From Hyphomicrobium sp. (GTDB taxonomy: Bacteria; Pseudomonadota; Alphaproteobacteria; Rhizobiales; Hyphomicrobiaceae), in NCBI RefSeq assembly GCF_009026145.1, contig NZ_WBUE01000004.1, positions 173,517-237,516 of the forward strand: a DNA stretch of 64,000 nucleotides. The letters are read 5' to 3'. The position numbers and the translations under genes were made by a program. The stretch's first letter is position 1; each line of letters opens with the position of its first letter. The notes beneath the pieces are model-generated. The model had not been told where the DNA came from. It ran no database searches and was given only the letters and a program-made list of their open reading frames with translations. Shown here piece after piece: positions 34,850 to 43,814 of the stretch.

Positions 34850-35929
34850 ATGAAGTCAGTACGCAAGGGCCGCAGTCTGCTGCTGGTCCTCGGAAGCGCC
34901 GTCTTGCTGGGAGGCTTGGCGGCGCTGGTGATCAGCGGCTTCGTCGAGGGACGCGAGGACGCGGCCCTGGAGGCGGAGCGTGAGGAGCCGATCAAACCGC
35001 CGCTGCGGGTAACGCTGCCGGAGCGCGGCGAGCCGGTCATCACCCTTGATGACGAGGCGCAGCATGCCATCGGCTTGCAGATGGCCGCGTTGCAGCCCGG
35101 GAAATATCAGGACCAGATCCGCGCCTACGGAACCGTCCTCGACCTCGCCACCCTCACCACCCTCAACACCAACTACGTCGCCGCCGTCTCGCAGCTCAAC
35201 ACGGCACGCGCCCGGCTTGCCGCCTCGCAGCCCGCCTTCCAGCGTGCCCAAGCGCTCTATGCCAAGAACATCGGCAATCTCGTGCAGGTGCAGACGACGG
35301 AGGCAGCGCTCATCGCCGACCGCGCCGCGGTCGAGGCAGCCGAGTCTCAGGTTCGCACGCTGCGCGCCACCGGCCTGCAGGAGTGGGGCCCGGTGATCGG
35401 CAATTCAATGGTCACCGGCGGGGGTCTCATTACGCGCCTGATCGAGCGCACGGAATTTCTTCTGCAAATCACCCTGCCGCCCGGCGTGCACATCGAGCAA
35501 GTCCCGCCCGAAGCCGCCGTCGAGGTCGGCGACAGCTTCCGCCGGGCCTCGTTGCGCTACATCTCGCCGGCAACGCGCGCCGATCCGCGCATCCAGGGCC
35601 TGAGCTATTTCTACGCCGCGGGCGCCAATAGCGGTGTGCTGCCGGGCATGAATGTGCGGGCCTTCCTGGCCAACGGCGCGCCGGTCGACGGCATCGTCAT
35701 TCCCTCCTCGGCGGTGGTGTGGTGGGCGGGGCGCGCCTGGGTCTATCGCCGCCTCGGCGCAGATACATTCAGCCGCCTCGCCATCCCCACCGATATGCCG
35801 GCCGAGAAGGACGGCGGATTCGTGGTCCCGGCCACGATCCTCGACGGCGCGCAGGTCGTCACGGCGGGCGCACAGATGCTGCTCTCGGAAGAGTTCCGGT
35901 CGCAGATCCAGGTCGGCGGGGACGACTGA
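34850..35929 (+). CDS. RND periplasmic adaptor (HlyD/CusB family)
   Basis: 359 residues: N-terminal TM anchor (LLLVLGSAVLLGGLAALVIS), lipoyl/barrel-sandwich halves around a helical hairpin (about 105-165, with QLNTARARLAASQPAFQRAQ), beta-barrel (ITLPPGVHIEQVPPEAAVEV) and membrane-proximal domain. It bridges the inner-membrane pump to an outer-membrane channel. It lacks the Met/His-rich N-terminal metal site of CusB. Its stop overlaps the start of the pump gene as TGATG. No outer-membrane factor (TolC/CusC-like) is encoded nearby, so one from elsewhere must be used. Confidence 0.88.
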   Translation: MKSVRKGRSLLLVLGSAVLLGGLAALVISGFVEGREDAALEAEREEPIKPPLRVTLPERGEPVITLDDEAQHAIGLQMAALQPGKYQDQIRAYGTVLDLATLTTLNTNYVAAVSQLNTARARLAASQPAFQRAQALYAKNIGNLVQVQTTEAALIADRAAVEAAESQVRTLRATGLQEWGPVIGNSMVTGGGLITRLIERTEFLLQITLPPGVHIEQVPPEAAVEVGDSFRRASLRYISPATRADPRIQGLSYFYAAGANSGVLPGMNVRAFLANGAPVDGIVIPSSAVVWWAGRAWVYRRLGADTFSRLAIPTDMPAEKDGGFVVPATILDGAQVVTAGAQMLLSEEFRSQIQVGGDD

Positions 35930-38900
35930 TGCCGGCACCCAGAGCCGCTCCCGAGCACCACCGGGGCCTGCAGGCCGCCGTCATCCGTTTCGCCGTCCGC
36001 TTTCGCGGCGTCGTCGTCGCCCTCGCCTTCCTGCTGTTCGGCTACGGCGCCATCTCGCTCACGCAGGCGAAATACGACGTCTTCCCCGAGTTTGCCCCGC
36101 CGCAGGTCAGCATCCAGGCGGAGGCGCCGGGCCTCACCGCCGAGCAGGTCGAGGTGCTCGTCGCGCAGCCGATAGAGAATGCGGTCAACGGCGTGCCGGG
36201 CGTCGAGTCGTTGCGCTCGGTTTCGATCCAGGGCCTCTCCGTCATCACCATCATCTTCCAGGCCCACAGCGACATCTATCGCGACCGTCAGGTCGTCTCC
36301 GAGCGCCTTGCCGAGGCGGCCCAGGAGCTGCCGCAGAACATCCCGCCGCCCACCATCACCCCACTGACGTCGTCTTCGAGCACCGTGCTGGTGATCGGTC
36401 TCACCTCCAAGACTCGCTCGCTGATGGACGTGCGCGCGCTCGCCGACTGGACGCTGCGCCAGCGGCTGCTGGCGGTTCCGGGTGTGGCCAAGGTGGCGGT
36501 ATTCGGCAGCGAGATACGCTCGCTGCAGGTGCAGATCCGCCCCGATCAGCTGCTGCGCTTCAATCTGTCCATCAATGATGTCCTGGAGGCCGCCCGCAAG
36601 TCGACGGCGATTACCGGTGCCGGTTTCATCGAGACCGCCAACCAGCGCATCGTTTTTCAGTCGGAAGGTCAGTCGATCGATCCGGCCGAGCTCGCGCGCA
36701 CTGTCGTCACCAGCGTCAACGGCTCCAGCGTTCTTTTGAAGGATGTCGCTGACGTTCTCAACGCCCCCGAGCCGCCCATCGGCGGCGCCAACATCATGGG
36801 CGAGCCGGGCGTGGTTCTGCTGGTATCGGGACAGCTCGGCGCCAACACCATCGACGTAACGGACGGCGTCGAGAAGGTGCTCGCCACCTTGCGGCCGTCG
36901 ATCGAGAAGGAAGGCGTCGAGATGCGCGCCGACCTTTTTCGCCCTGCGGACTTCATCGCCATTTCCACCCGCAACGTCCAGTACTCGCTGGTGCTCGGCG
37001 GCATCCTCGTCATCGTGGTGCTGTTCCTCTTCCTCTATGACCTGCGCACGGCGACCATCTCGTCCGTGGCCATCCCGCTGTCGCTGCTGGCCGCCGTCGT
37101 TGTCCTTAATGCGCTCGGGGCAACGCTCAACGCCATGACCCTGGGGGGTCTCGCCATCGCCATCGGCGAGGTGGTGGACGACGCCGTGATCGACGTCGAG
37201 AACATCTCCCGTCGCCTGCGCGAGAACCGGCGCAGCGCCAACCCGCTGCCCATCGGGCAGGTCATCGTCAACGCTTCGCTCGAGGTGCGCGGCTCCGTCG
37301 TCTACGCCACCTTCGCCGTCATCCTCGTCTTTCTTCCCGTCGTGATGCTACCCGGCCTCGCCGGGCGCTTCTTCGCGCCGCTCGGCCTCGCCTACGTCCT
37401 CGCCATCCTCGCTTCCCTCGCGGTGGCCATGATCGTGACGCCGGCGCTGTGCATGCTGCTGTTTCCCAAGAACCCCAAGCAGGCCGGCGCAGAGGTGAGC
37501 GATCCGCCCGTCACCCGCTGGCTGCGCGGGCACTACGAGACGATGCTGCGCAAGATCGTCGCCCACCCGCGTATCACGCTTACCGCGGCGCTGATGATCA
37601 CGCTGGCAGGCTGCGCGGCCGTACCGTTTTTTGGCGCCGGCTTCCTGCCCGAGCTCAAGGAGGGACACTTCACGCTGCACATGGCGGCAGTTCCCGGGAC
37701 GTCGATCGCCGAATCCCAGCGCATCGGTGCCCTCGTCACGGACGCGCTCGTGAAGCTGCCCTTCGTGCGCGTTGTCTCGCAGCGCATCGGACGCGCCGAG
37801 CAGGCCGACGACACCTGGGGCACGCACTACAGTGAGTTCGAGGTCGACCTGCAGCGGGGATTGACCGGCGCCCAGTCGGAGGAGGCGCAAATCGAGATGC
37901 GCAAGGTGCTGGCGGGCTTCCCGGGGGTCAATTTTGCCTTGAAGCCGTTTCTCACCGAGCGGGTCGAGGAATCCCTCTCCGGCTACACCGCGTCGGTGAT
38001 CGTCAACATCTACGGCAACGACCTCAACGTGCTCGACGAGACGGCGCAACAGGTCGCCCAGGAGTTGAACGCCATCGACGGGGCCACCGAGGTGCAGCTG
38101 CAGTCGCCGCCCGGGCTGCCGCAGCTCACCATCCGCCCGCGTAAGGCCGACCTCGAACGCTGGGGTCTCGACACCGTCGAGGTGCTCAACGTGCTGCGCA
38201 CGGCCTACCAGGGCGACATCGTCGGCCAGACCTACGAGGGCAGCCGCGTTTTCAACGTCATCGCCATCCTCGACAAGGCGACGCGCGAGAATGTCGCCAA
38301 CGTCGCCGACCTGCCGATCCGCACCCGCAACGGCAATTTCGTGCTCTTGAAGCAGATCGCCGACGTGTTCCAGATCGCCGGACGCTACCAGGTCGACCAC
38401 CTGGGCGGACAGCGCCTGCAGGCGGTGACCGCCAACGTCATCGGCCGCGATGTCGCATCCTTCGTCGCCGAGGCCGAGGAGACGCTGAACCGCAAGCTGC
38501 AGCTCCCCGCCGGTGTGCATTTTGAGTTTGCCGGCTCCGCGCAGGCACAGGCGCAGGCGCAGCGCGATCTGATCATGAACTCGGCCGTCGCCGGGCTCGG
38601 CATCCTCATCCTGCTGATCGTCGTCACGGGGAGCACGCGCAACGTGCTGCTCGTGCTCGCCAACATGCCGTTCGCCATGGTCGGCGGCGTGCTCGCCGTG
38701 TTTGCCACCGGCGGCGTGCTCACCATCGGGTCGATGGTCGGTTTCGTCACGCTGTTCGGCATCACGCTCAGAAACTCGATCATGATGATCTCGCATTACG
38801 AGCACATGGTCAGTGAGGAAGGCGCAAGGTGGGGCCCCGAGACCGCCGTTGCCGGCGCCGGCGACCGTCTGGCACCGATCCTCATGACGTCGATCGTGAC

Positions 38901-39123
38901 GGCGCTCGGCCTGTTGCCGCTGGCCATCGGCATGAACGAGCCGGGGCGCGAGATCGAGGGACCGATGGCGCTCGTCATCGTCGGCGGGCTAGCCAGCTCG
39001 ATGGCGCTCAACCTGTTGATGCTGCCGACGCTCTCGCTGCAGTTCGGCAAGTTCGGCGGCAACGATGCCGAGCTCGCGCCGCCGACCGCATCGGCGACGC
39101 CCGACCGCCTCGCGGCCGAATAG
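35929..39123 (+). CDS. RND efflux pump inner-membrane subunit (HME/CzcA-like)
   Basis: 1,064 residues, complete. N-terminal TM1 (RFRGVVVALAFLLFGYGAIS), pore domains (DVFPEFAPPQVSIQAEAPGL, a CzcA-type signature), TM4 carrying the proton-relay acids in GGLAIAIGEVVDDAVIDVEN, second half starting at about 530 with GAGFLPELKEGHFTLHMAAVPGT, and the C-terminal block GFVTLFGITLRNSIMMISH. Drives efflux by proton antiport. Start at ATG 35929 overlaps the adaptor stop; a much longer upstream frame is inside the adaptor gene. The TM4 motif GEVVDDAVIDVEN differs from classical CzcA (VDGAVVxVEN), so substrate may not be a classic divalent metal. Confidence 0.93.
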   Translation: MPAPRAAPEHHRGLQAAVIRFAVRFRGVVVALAFLLFGYGAISLTQAKYDVFPEFAPPQVSIQAEAPGLTAEQVEVLVAQPIENAVNGVPGVESLRSVSIQGLSVITIIFQAHSDIYRDRQVVSERLAEAAQELPQNIPPPTITPLTSSSSTVLVIGLTSKTRSLMDVRALADWTLRQRLLAVPGVAKVAVFGSEIRSLQVQIRPDQLLRFNLSINDVLEAARKSTAITGAGFIETANQRIVFQSEGQSIDPAELARTVVTSVNGSSVLLKDVADVLNAPEPPIGGANIMGEPGVVLLVSGQLGANTIDVTDGVEKVLATLRPSIEKEGVEMRADLFRPADFIAISTRNVQYSLVLGGILVIVVLFLFLYDLRTATISSVAIPLSLLAAVVVLNALGATLNAMTLGGLAIAIGEVVDDAVIDVENISRRLRENRRSANPLPIGQVIVNASLEVRGSVVYATFAVILVFLPVVMLPGLAGRFFAPLGLAYVLAILASLAVAMIVTPALCMLLFPKNPKQAGAEVSDPPVTRWLRGHYETMLRKIVAHPRITLTAALMITLAGCAAVPFFGAGFLPELKEGHFTLHMAAVPGTSIAESQRIGALVTDALVKLPFVRVVSQRIGRAEQADDTWGTHYSEFEVDLQRGLTGAQSEEAQIEMRKVLAGFPGVNFALKPFLTERVEESLSGYTASVIVNIYGNDLNVLDETAQQVAQELNAIDGATEVQLQSPPGLPQLTIRPRKADLERWGLDTVEVLNVLRTAYQGDIVGQTYEGSRVFNVIAILDKATRENVANVADLPIRTRNGNFVLLKQIADVFQIAGRYQVDHLGGQRLQAVTANVIGRDVASFVAEAEETLNRKLQLPAGVHFEFAGSAQAQAQAQRDLIMNSAVAGLGILILLIVVTGSTRNVLLVLANMPFAMVGGVLAVFATGGVLTIGSMVGFVTLFGITLRNSIMMISHYEHMVSEEGARWGPETAVAGAGDRLAPILMTSIVTALGLLPLAIGMNEPGREIEGPMALVIVGGLASSMALNLLMLPTLSLQFGKFGGNDAELAPPTASATPDRLAAE

Positions 39124-39129
39124 GAACGC

Positions 39130-40548
39130 CTACTCCGCCGCCATGCGCACCGCGTGCGGCTTCTGGAACAGGCGCTGGCGCACCAAGTCGATGTGCAGCC
39201 GCAGATGGTAGAACTGATCGGAGAAATTGAGCGGGTAGCGGATGCGCCGCACGCCGGCATCGATGCGCTCGATCTCCGCCTGATAGGCCGCTAGCTCGCC
39301 TTGCACCGTCGGGTGGTCGAGGTTTTTCTCCAGAGCCTTCAGCTGCCGGTACCAGTAGAGCAGCCGCCGGCGCACGCTCCAGGAATAGACGCTCGGCAGC
39401 ACGCGCAAAAGCGGCAGCAGAATGACCAGCGAGGGGATCAGCAGGAGCACCGTCTGCGCGCCGTGATCGGCGATGAACGCCGTCACCGAGTAGGGAAAGC
39501 CTGCCTCCCTTACCGCCGGGGCGATCGAGCGCAGCGCCACCGGGAGCTCGCCGGTCTTGTAGAGAAGCCGCGTCTCCTCCGAGACCCGGTACTCCGGATC
39601 AGAAATATGCGGGAACGTGCCGGGCCGGTGGAACAGCACCGGATCACCGGCCTTATCGAACGCCGAGCGCGGATTGTTCAGCACCGCATGCGATAAGAGG
39701 TTGATCAGCGACGGCTCGAGGCCTGCACGCACCACCAGCGCCGTGCTCGTTGCTAAGAGCGTGATGTCGTCCGGCGGCGTCAGCGGCTCGAACTCCACCG
39801 CGCCGCGGTTGAGCATCACCTTCGTCAGGGAGGGAAACCGATTGGCGTAGGCATCCGCCTCGAGCGCGAAGTTCAGCAGCCGGATGCCCTGCACGTGCAG
39901 CAGGCTCTGAATGGTGTCGGAGTCCGCCGGCTGGATGAGGAATGCCGCCTCCGCCTCGCCGGCGAGCAATTGTCTACCGTCAGGAGCAAGCTCCTCCCGG
40001 ACCATGAGTGGGTTGTCCTTCGAGAATTCCACCCCATTCGCCCTGAGAAGTTGCGCGGCGATGCGGCGCGTACCGCTTTCGCGCGTGCCGGTGAGGACGC
40101 GCTTGCCCTTGAGATCACGCAGGCTCTGGCCGGCGAAATCGGAGCGCACGAAGACCCAGATCGGCTCGTAGAACAGCCGCCCGACCGAGCGCAGCTTGCC
40201 GAGCTCTTTGCTGTGCCACTCCTGCGCTTTGGAGCGCGCCAGGCGCCCCTGCATGCTACCGACGAGCCCGCCCTTGATGAAGGCGGCGTCGAACTCCGGC
40301 GGCTCGGCGACGAGGCCCTTCAGCGTCTTGAAGCCCTCGACGGCGGGGCGCATCACGAGCTCGACGCCGTAAGGCTCCAGCGCCTTCTGGTAGGCGAGCC
40401 CGAGCTCCTGGTAGTGGCTGAGGCCGCCGGTCGCGAGCACGATCTTGCCTTCGGAGCCCTTCTGCCCCGAGAGGGCGTAGTAGCCAGCCGACAGGGCGCC
40501 GATGACGACAAGGGCGATGAACGTGAGAGCCTTGGGCAGGTTCGACAT
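39130..40548 (-). CDS. TAXI-family solute-binding protein with C-terminal membrane anchor
   Basis: 472 residues: N-terminal TM/signal anchor (ALTFIALVVIGALSAGYYAL), TAXI (TRAP-associated) binding domain (about 35-330: KIVLATGGLSHYQELGLAYQ, GKRVLTGTRESGTRRIAAQL, AAFLIQPADSDTI), a further TM helix near 365-390 (AQTVLLLIPSLVILLPLLRV) and an Arg-rich cytoplasmic tail of about 80 residues. No TRAP permease genes adjoin, and the C-terminal TM plus tail is unlike transport-only TAXI proteins, so a sensory or scaffold role is possible. It ends 6 bp from the convergent RND gene. tRNA-Tyr lies upstream. Confidence 0.84.
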   Translation of the reverse strand: MSNLPKALTFIALVVIGALSAGYYALSGQKGSEGKIVLATGGLSHYQELGLAYQKALEPYGVELVMRPAVEGFKTLKGLVAEPPEFDAAFIKGGLVGSMQGRLARSKAQEWHSKELGKLRSVGRLFYEPIWVFVRSDFAGQSLRDLKGKRVLTGTRESGTRRIAAQLLRANGVEFSKDNPLMVREELAPDGRQLLAGEAEAAFLIQPADSDTIQSLLHVQGIRLLNFALEADAYANRFPSLTKVMLNRGAVEFEPLTPPDDITLLATSTALVVRAGLEPSLINLLSHAVLNNPRSAFDKAGDPVLFHRPGTFPHISDPEYRVSEETRLLYKTGELPVALRSIAPAVREAGFPYSVTAFIADHGAQTVLLLIPSLVILLPLLRVLPSVYSWSVRRRLLYWYRQLKALEKNLDHPTVQGELAAYQAEIERIDAGVRRIRYPLNFSDQFYHLRLHIDLVRQRLFQKPHAVRMAAE

Positions 40549-40729
40549 GACCCCCTCGCGCAGATATCCCGAGCCGGATTTCTACCAGCTTAGACGCCCA
40601 ATGAGCTCATTGTTCGGTGGCAACTCGGTGGCGACGGGGCAATTGCGCAACACCTGGCGCGCCCTCCGCGCCCAGAAGCGGGGGCGACGGCGCCTGCGCC
40701 GGATAGGACGTAGGGAGAAAAATTGTGGA

Positions 40730-40814
40730 TGGTGGAGGGGGCTGGATTCGAACCAGCGTAGGCGAAGCCAACGGATTTACAGTCCGTCCCCTTTAGCCAC
40801 TCGGGCACCCCTCC
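40730..40814 (-). tRNA. tRNA-Tyr (anticodon GTA)
   Basis: On the minus strand GGAGGGG opens the acceptor stem and pairs with CCCCTCC before A-CCA; the anticodon arm ACGGACTGTAAATCCGT carries GTA; a long variable arm (class II) and the T-loop GGTTCGAATCC follow. 85 nt with encoded CCA. A T-rich stretch (AATTTTTC) follows the 3' end and may end transcription. Confidence 0.96.
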
Positions 40815-40918
40815 TCACACCAGATTTCATTCTAAGGCGCGGGGGCCTTAAATGAAATCGCCCCGCGCAAGGGGCGGCAGGGCGGACGCTTTATCCGCAC
40901 CGGCCCCTTGGATGTCAA

Positions 40919-41785
40919 ATGGAAAAGCGGCAGGATGCGCGCCCCTGCTCCGAGCCCCATCCCATGCACCCCAAATCTCCCCGCCGCCCGCGCGGCCAGC
41001 GCCCGCCGCACCGCCGCGACCACGCACACGTTCACGCTGCGCATACCACGCGTGCCTTCGATGAGGGCCGCGTGCAGCTTTACGGGGTTCACGCGGTGGA
41101 GGCGGCGCTGCGCAACGAGGCGCGCAAGGTCCTGCGCCTGTTGATGACTGAAAACGCCGAGCACCGTCTCGCCGAGGCGGTGGCCGGCCGCCAGGCGGCC
41201 CCCGAGCGCGTCAGCCCGCGCGATCTCGACCGCCTGCTCGGGCCGGACACCGTGCACCAGGGCGTCTTGCTGGAGACCGAGCCGCTCGAAGAGCCGGACA
41301 TCGCCGAGCTCGCCGCGCGTGCCGATGCCGGCCCGCTGGTCGTCCTCGACCAGGTGACCGATCCGCACAACGTCGGGGCCATCCTGCGCTCCGCCGCCGT
41401 GTTCGGCGCCCAGGGTCTCGTCATGACGCGCCGGCACAGCCCGCCGCTCGACGGCGCGCTGGCAAAGTCCGCCTCCGGCGCGCTCGAGCTCGTCCCCGTC
41501 GCGCTGGTACAGAACCTCGCCCGCGCCATCGCCGAGTTGAAGCAGCACCACTGCGTGACGCTCGGTCTCGACGGGGGCGCCGAGCATCGCATCGAGGACG
41601 AGCCGCTCACCGGTCGCATCGCGCTCGTCCTCGGCGCCGAGGGCAAGGGTCTGCGCGAGCTGACGCGGCAAAGCTGCGAGCGCCTGGTGCGCATCGCCAC
41701 CACGGGGCCGATCGGCAGCCTCAACGTGTCGAACGCGGCGGCGATCAGCCTGCATCACGCCGCCTGGAAGCGCACCCAGCGCTGA
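40919..41785 (+). CDS. rlmB: 23S rRNA (guanosine-2'-O-)-methyltransferase RlmB
   Basis: 288 residues of the SpoU/TrmH family, which methylates G2251 of 23S rRNA with S-adenosylmethionine. N-terminal basic, His/Arg/Pro-rich extension (about 1-48), substrate-binding domain (LYGVHAVEAALRN), then the knotted SPOUT domain with the three motifs LDQVTDPHNVGAILRSAAVF, LVLGAEGKGLR and GSLNVSNAAAISL. Start: ATG 40919 or ATG 40964; neither has a clear ribosome-binding site and the extension is variable in the family. Followed by a GC-rich hairpin. Confidence 0.93.
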   Translation: MEKRQDARPCSEPHPMHPKSPRRPRGQRPPHRRDHAHVHAAHTTRAFDEGRVQLYGVHAVEAALRNEARKVLRLLMTENAEHRLAEAVAGRQAAPERVSPRDLDRLLGPDTVHQGVLLETEPLEEPDIAELAARADAGPLVVLDQVTDPHNVGAILRSAAVFGAQGLVMTRRHSPPLDGALAKSASGALELVPVALVQNLARAIAELKQHHCVTLGLDGGAEHRIEDEPLTGRIALVLGAEGKGLRELTRQSCERLVRIATTGPIGSLNVSNAAAISLHHAAWKRTQR

Positions 41786-41803
41786 GCGCTGCGCGCAAAG
41801 CAT

Positions 41804-41834
41804 GAAGGCGGCCGGTGAGCCGCCGGCCGCCTTC
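41804..41834. terminator. 12-bp perfect hairpin between convergent genes
   Basis: GAAGGCGGCCGG and its exact reverse complement are separated by seven bases, 19 bp after rlmB and 25 bp beyond the stop of the facing gene. There is no T-run on either side, so it may act as a transcription barrier or RNA 3'-end stabiliser rather than a standard terminator. Confidence 0.55.
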
Positions 41835-41858
41835 GAAACACGAACACCCGATCTGCCG

Positions 41859-42179
41859 TCAGTCGCAGATCAGCGGGCGATGACACACGTAATCGCCACC
41901 GCGGCACACGTAGTCGCCGTAGCGGTTTTCGAAGCAACGCCGGTTCTCCCAATGGCAGCGGCGCGGGCCGCGGTAGCATTCCGGCTCGTAGTCGTCGTAG
42001 TAGTAGCCGCGTCCGCGCGCGCTCGCGGCGGCGCCCAGAATACCCAAGCCGATGATGCCGGCGGCAACGCCCGCGGCGATGCCGCGGCCGCGTCCGGCCT
42101 CTGCCTCCTGCACGGTCGCGCTGGCCAGTCCCAGGGCCAGCACAAGCGCCATCAGCGGATGCAGGATCTTCCTGATCAT
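41859..42179 (-). CDS. Small secreted Gly/Arg-, Tyr- and Cys-rich protein
   Basis: 106 residues. Signal peptide (IRKILHPLMALVLALGLASA), then a hydrophobic glycine-rich stretch (GIAAGVAAGIIGLGILGAAA) and a C-terminal part with many Tyr and six Cys (YYYDDYEPECYRGPRRCHW, then NRYGDYVCRGGDYVC). The Cys are evenly spaced, suggesting disulfides in the periplasm. Start ATG 42179 has GGGAGA six bases upstream. Proteins of this style are common in Hyphomicrobiales but have no known function. Confidence 0.75.
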   Translation of the reverse strand: MIRKILHPLMALVLALGLASATVQEAEAGRGRGIAAGVAAGIIGLGILGAAASARGRGYYYDDYEPECYRGPRRCHWENRRCFENRYGDYVCRGGDYVCHRPLICD

Positions 42180-42331
42180 GCAACGTCTCCCATCTCTGCC
42201 GCTGTCGGGCGGCTCACGCATCGCGAGAGGGGAACGCGGCAAATCGATTGCCCGTTCCTCTCCCTGATGCAAAGCCTCGCCACATGAACGTGGCCTGAAC
42301 GCGGACCAAATCAGGGCGGCATTGCGGCCAC

Positions 42332-42691
42332 TTACTTCAAGTACGCCTCACCGCAACACCCGGGCGCGGGAGCCGCAACCGGATAGGCGGTGACGACCGG
42401 CGCATAGGCACGGCGCGGCGCCCAGAAGCGGCGCGCGTATTGACCATACGGCCGGTAGTAGCGGCCATAGTAGCCGTACGGCATGTAGGGGTAGGCGCCC
42501 GGATAGGGAGCGAGCGTCGCCCAGTAATAGACGTTCGAATAGCGCGGATAGTAGATGAAGTGGCTGACGGGCGCGGGCCCGCAGAAGCCCCCCCGCGGCG
42601 CCCGGCACCATTCGGCTTCGGCGGGGGCGGAGGCAGCGAAGCCGACCGTGACGGCGACGCTGATGACGGCGAACAAAGTGCGAAGACGCAT
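42332..42691 (-). CDS. Small secreted Tyr/Pro-rich protein
   Basis: 119 residues: signal peptide ending near APAEAEW, a Cys pair (WCRAPRGGFCGP), then a Tyr/Pro/Gly/Arg-rich central part (PYMPYGYYGRYYRPYGQYAR) and a final Cys pair (GCCGE). No defined fold is expected in the middle part. Start: ATG 42691 with GAGGG eight bases upstream; an in-frame TTG two codons earlier is too near that site. Same orientation as the preceding secreted protein, 153 bp apart, possibly a functional pair in the cell envelope. Function unknown. Confidence 0.72.
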   Translation of the reverse strand: MRLRTLFAVISVAVTVGFAASAPAEAEWCRAPRGGFCGPAPVSHFIYYPRYSNVYYWATLAPYPGAYPYMPYGYYGRYYRPYGQYARRFWAPRRAYAPVVTAYPVAAPAPGCCGEAYLK

Positions 42692-42850
42692 GCGCAAACC
42701 CTCACTGGCAAGACTGACGCAACTTCCTTCACCTTGTCAGGATATGGATAATGAAGACCTAACCGCCGCCCCGCGGCGGTGCAGGCAAGGCGCGGTGGCG
42801 CTTCTGGCGGTCGATGGGCGACCGCGATATAAGGCTCGCCCCAGCGCCAA

Positions 42851-42927
<77 letters not shown>

Positions 42928-42975
42928 TGATTTCAGTTACTTGGGCGCATTCTTCACCTCTGCCGCCGGGCGTCA

Positions 42976-43015
42976 TTGGCATTCCATTGGCACAAAATCC
43001 AGGTGCTAGGACGAG
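42976..43015 (+). repeat. Putative integrase arm-type site, left end
   Basis: A segment with two ATTGGCA half-sites (TTGGCATTCCATTGGCA) followed by AAAA and GCTAG. A closely similar 40-bp segment in the same orientation lies at 62256-62295 just inside the other end. Its position inside both ends and beside int fits integrase arm binding sites. Confidence 0.55.
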
Positions 43016-43755
43016 GCGCGGCGAGCCAATTCGAAGCGTGCGCGATTTGCGTTCCTCCGTCCTAGTGTGAGCGCCGCGATCGCGTCCTCAAGAGCGTCGA
43101 TGAAACCCGCCAGCTCCCGCATTCTCATCTCGCGACGCGCGGTTTGCGCTGAGTCTTCTGTCTCGGCCCTCGCGCGCACCAAGCCGCCATGCTCGTCGTA
43201 GGCGGCCAGGCAGTCGGCCTCGAGGCGCGCGAGGAGCTCAGCCGCGCCGGCGGCCGCATCATGATCGCGCGGCGCATTCCCCTGCGAGGTGGTGCGCTCA
43301 GTGATCACTCCGGGGCATGACTCGAAGAAGCCGCGCAGGCCGAGGTCATCGCTGCCGCTCTTGTCGAGGAGGTAATCGCGCAACGCTGCGGCCGCGCGGC
43401 CGAGCTCGCCGGGCACTGCACGCGCCTCCAACGTCGACGCATCTGCCAGCTGGGCGGGTAGGCGAGGATTGCGGTGGTCGCGGGTAAGCGGCGGGTCGAG
43501 GTAGTCGTGCTCAGTCACCGCAGCGCGGTCGGCATGCACTGTGGCAATGATCGCGGCCTCAAGGCTGGTCGTCGGGCGGAAGTGCATCAGCACGGTCTCC
43601 ATGGCCCGGATCCGCTCTAGGAGATCATCGCCTGATGCCTCGATGTGGCTACTCTCCGCAAAATCATCGCCGATGCTTTCCATCGTCCGGTCGTACGCGT
43701 CGAGCTCGAACCACAGTCGCCGCAGTTGGGCGGCGATCAACATAATCATACTCAT
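43006..43755 (-). CDS. Hypothetical helical protein of the island
   Basis: 249 residues, mostly alpha-helical in appearance, rich in Ala, Arg, Glu and Asp, no signal peptide and no TM segment. No family recognised. Start: ATG 43755 with GGAG five to six bases upstream; a GTG two codons earlier is in frame. It is the first gene inside the left attachment site and is transcribed toward the tRNA, 50 bp downstream of the recombinase gene in the same direction, so it likely belongs to the operon led by the ribbon-helix-helix gene. Its stop lies inside the putative arm-type repeat. Confidence 0.6.
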   Translation of the reverse strand: MSMIMLIAAQLRRLWFELDAYDRTMESIGDDFAESSHIEASGDDLLERIRAMETVLMHFRPTTSLEAAIIATVHADRAAVTEHDYLDPPLTRDHRNPRLPAQLADASTLEARAVPGELGRAAAALRDYLLDKSGSDDLGLRGFFESCPGVITERTTSQGNAPRDHDAAAGAAELLARLEADCLAAYDEHGGLVRARAETEDSAQTARREMRMRELAGFIDALEDAIAALTLGRRNANRARFELARRASS

Positions 43756-43814
43756 GTTCACTCCACTCGAATGCCACTTCAGAAGCCGGCCTCACGCGAG
43801 CCGGCGCCGTCACG

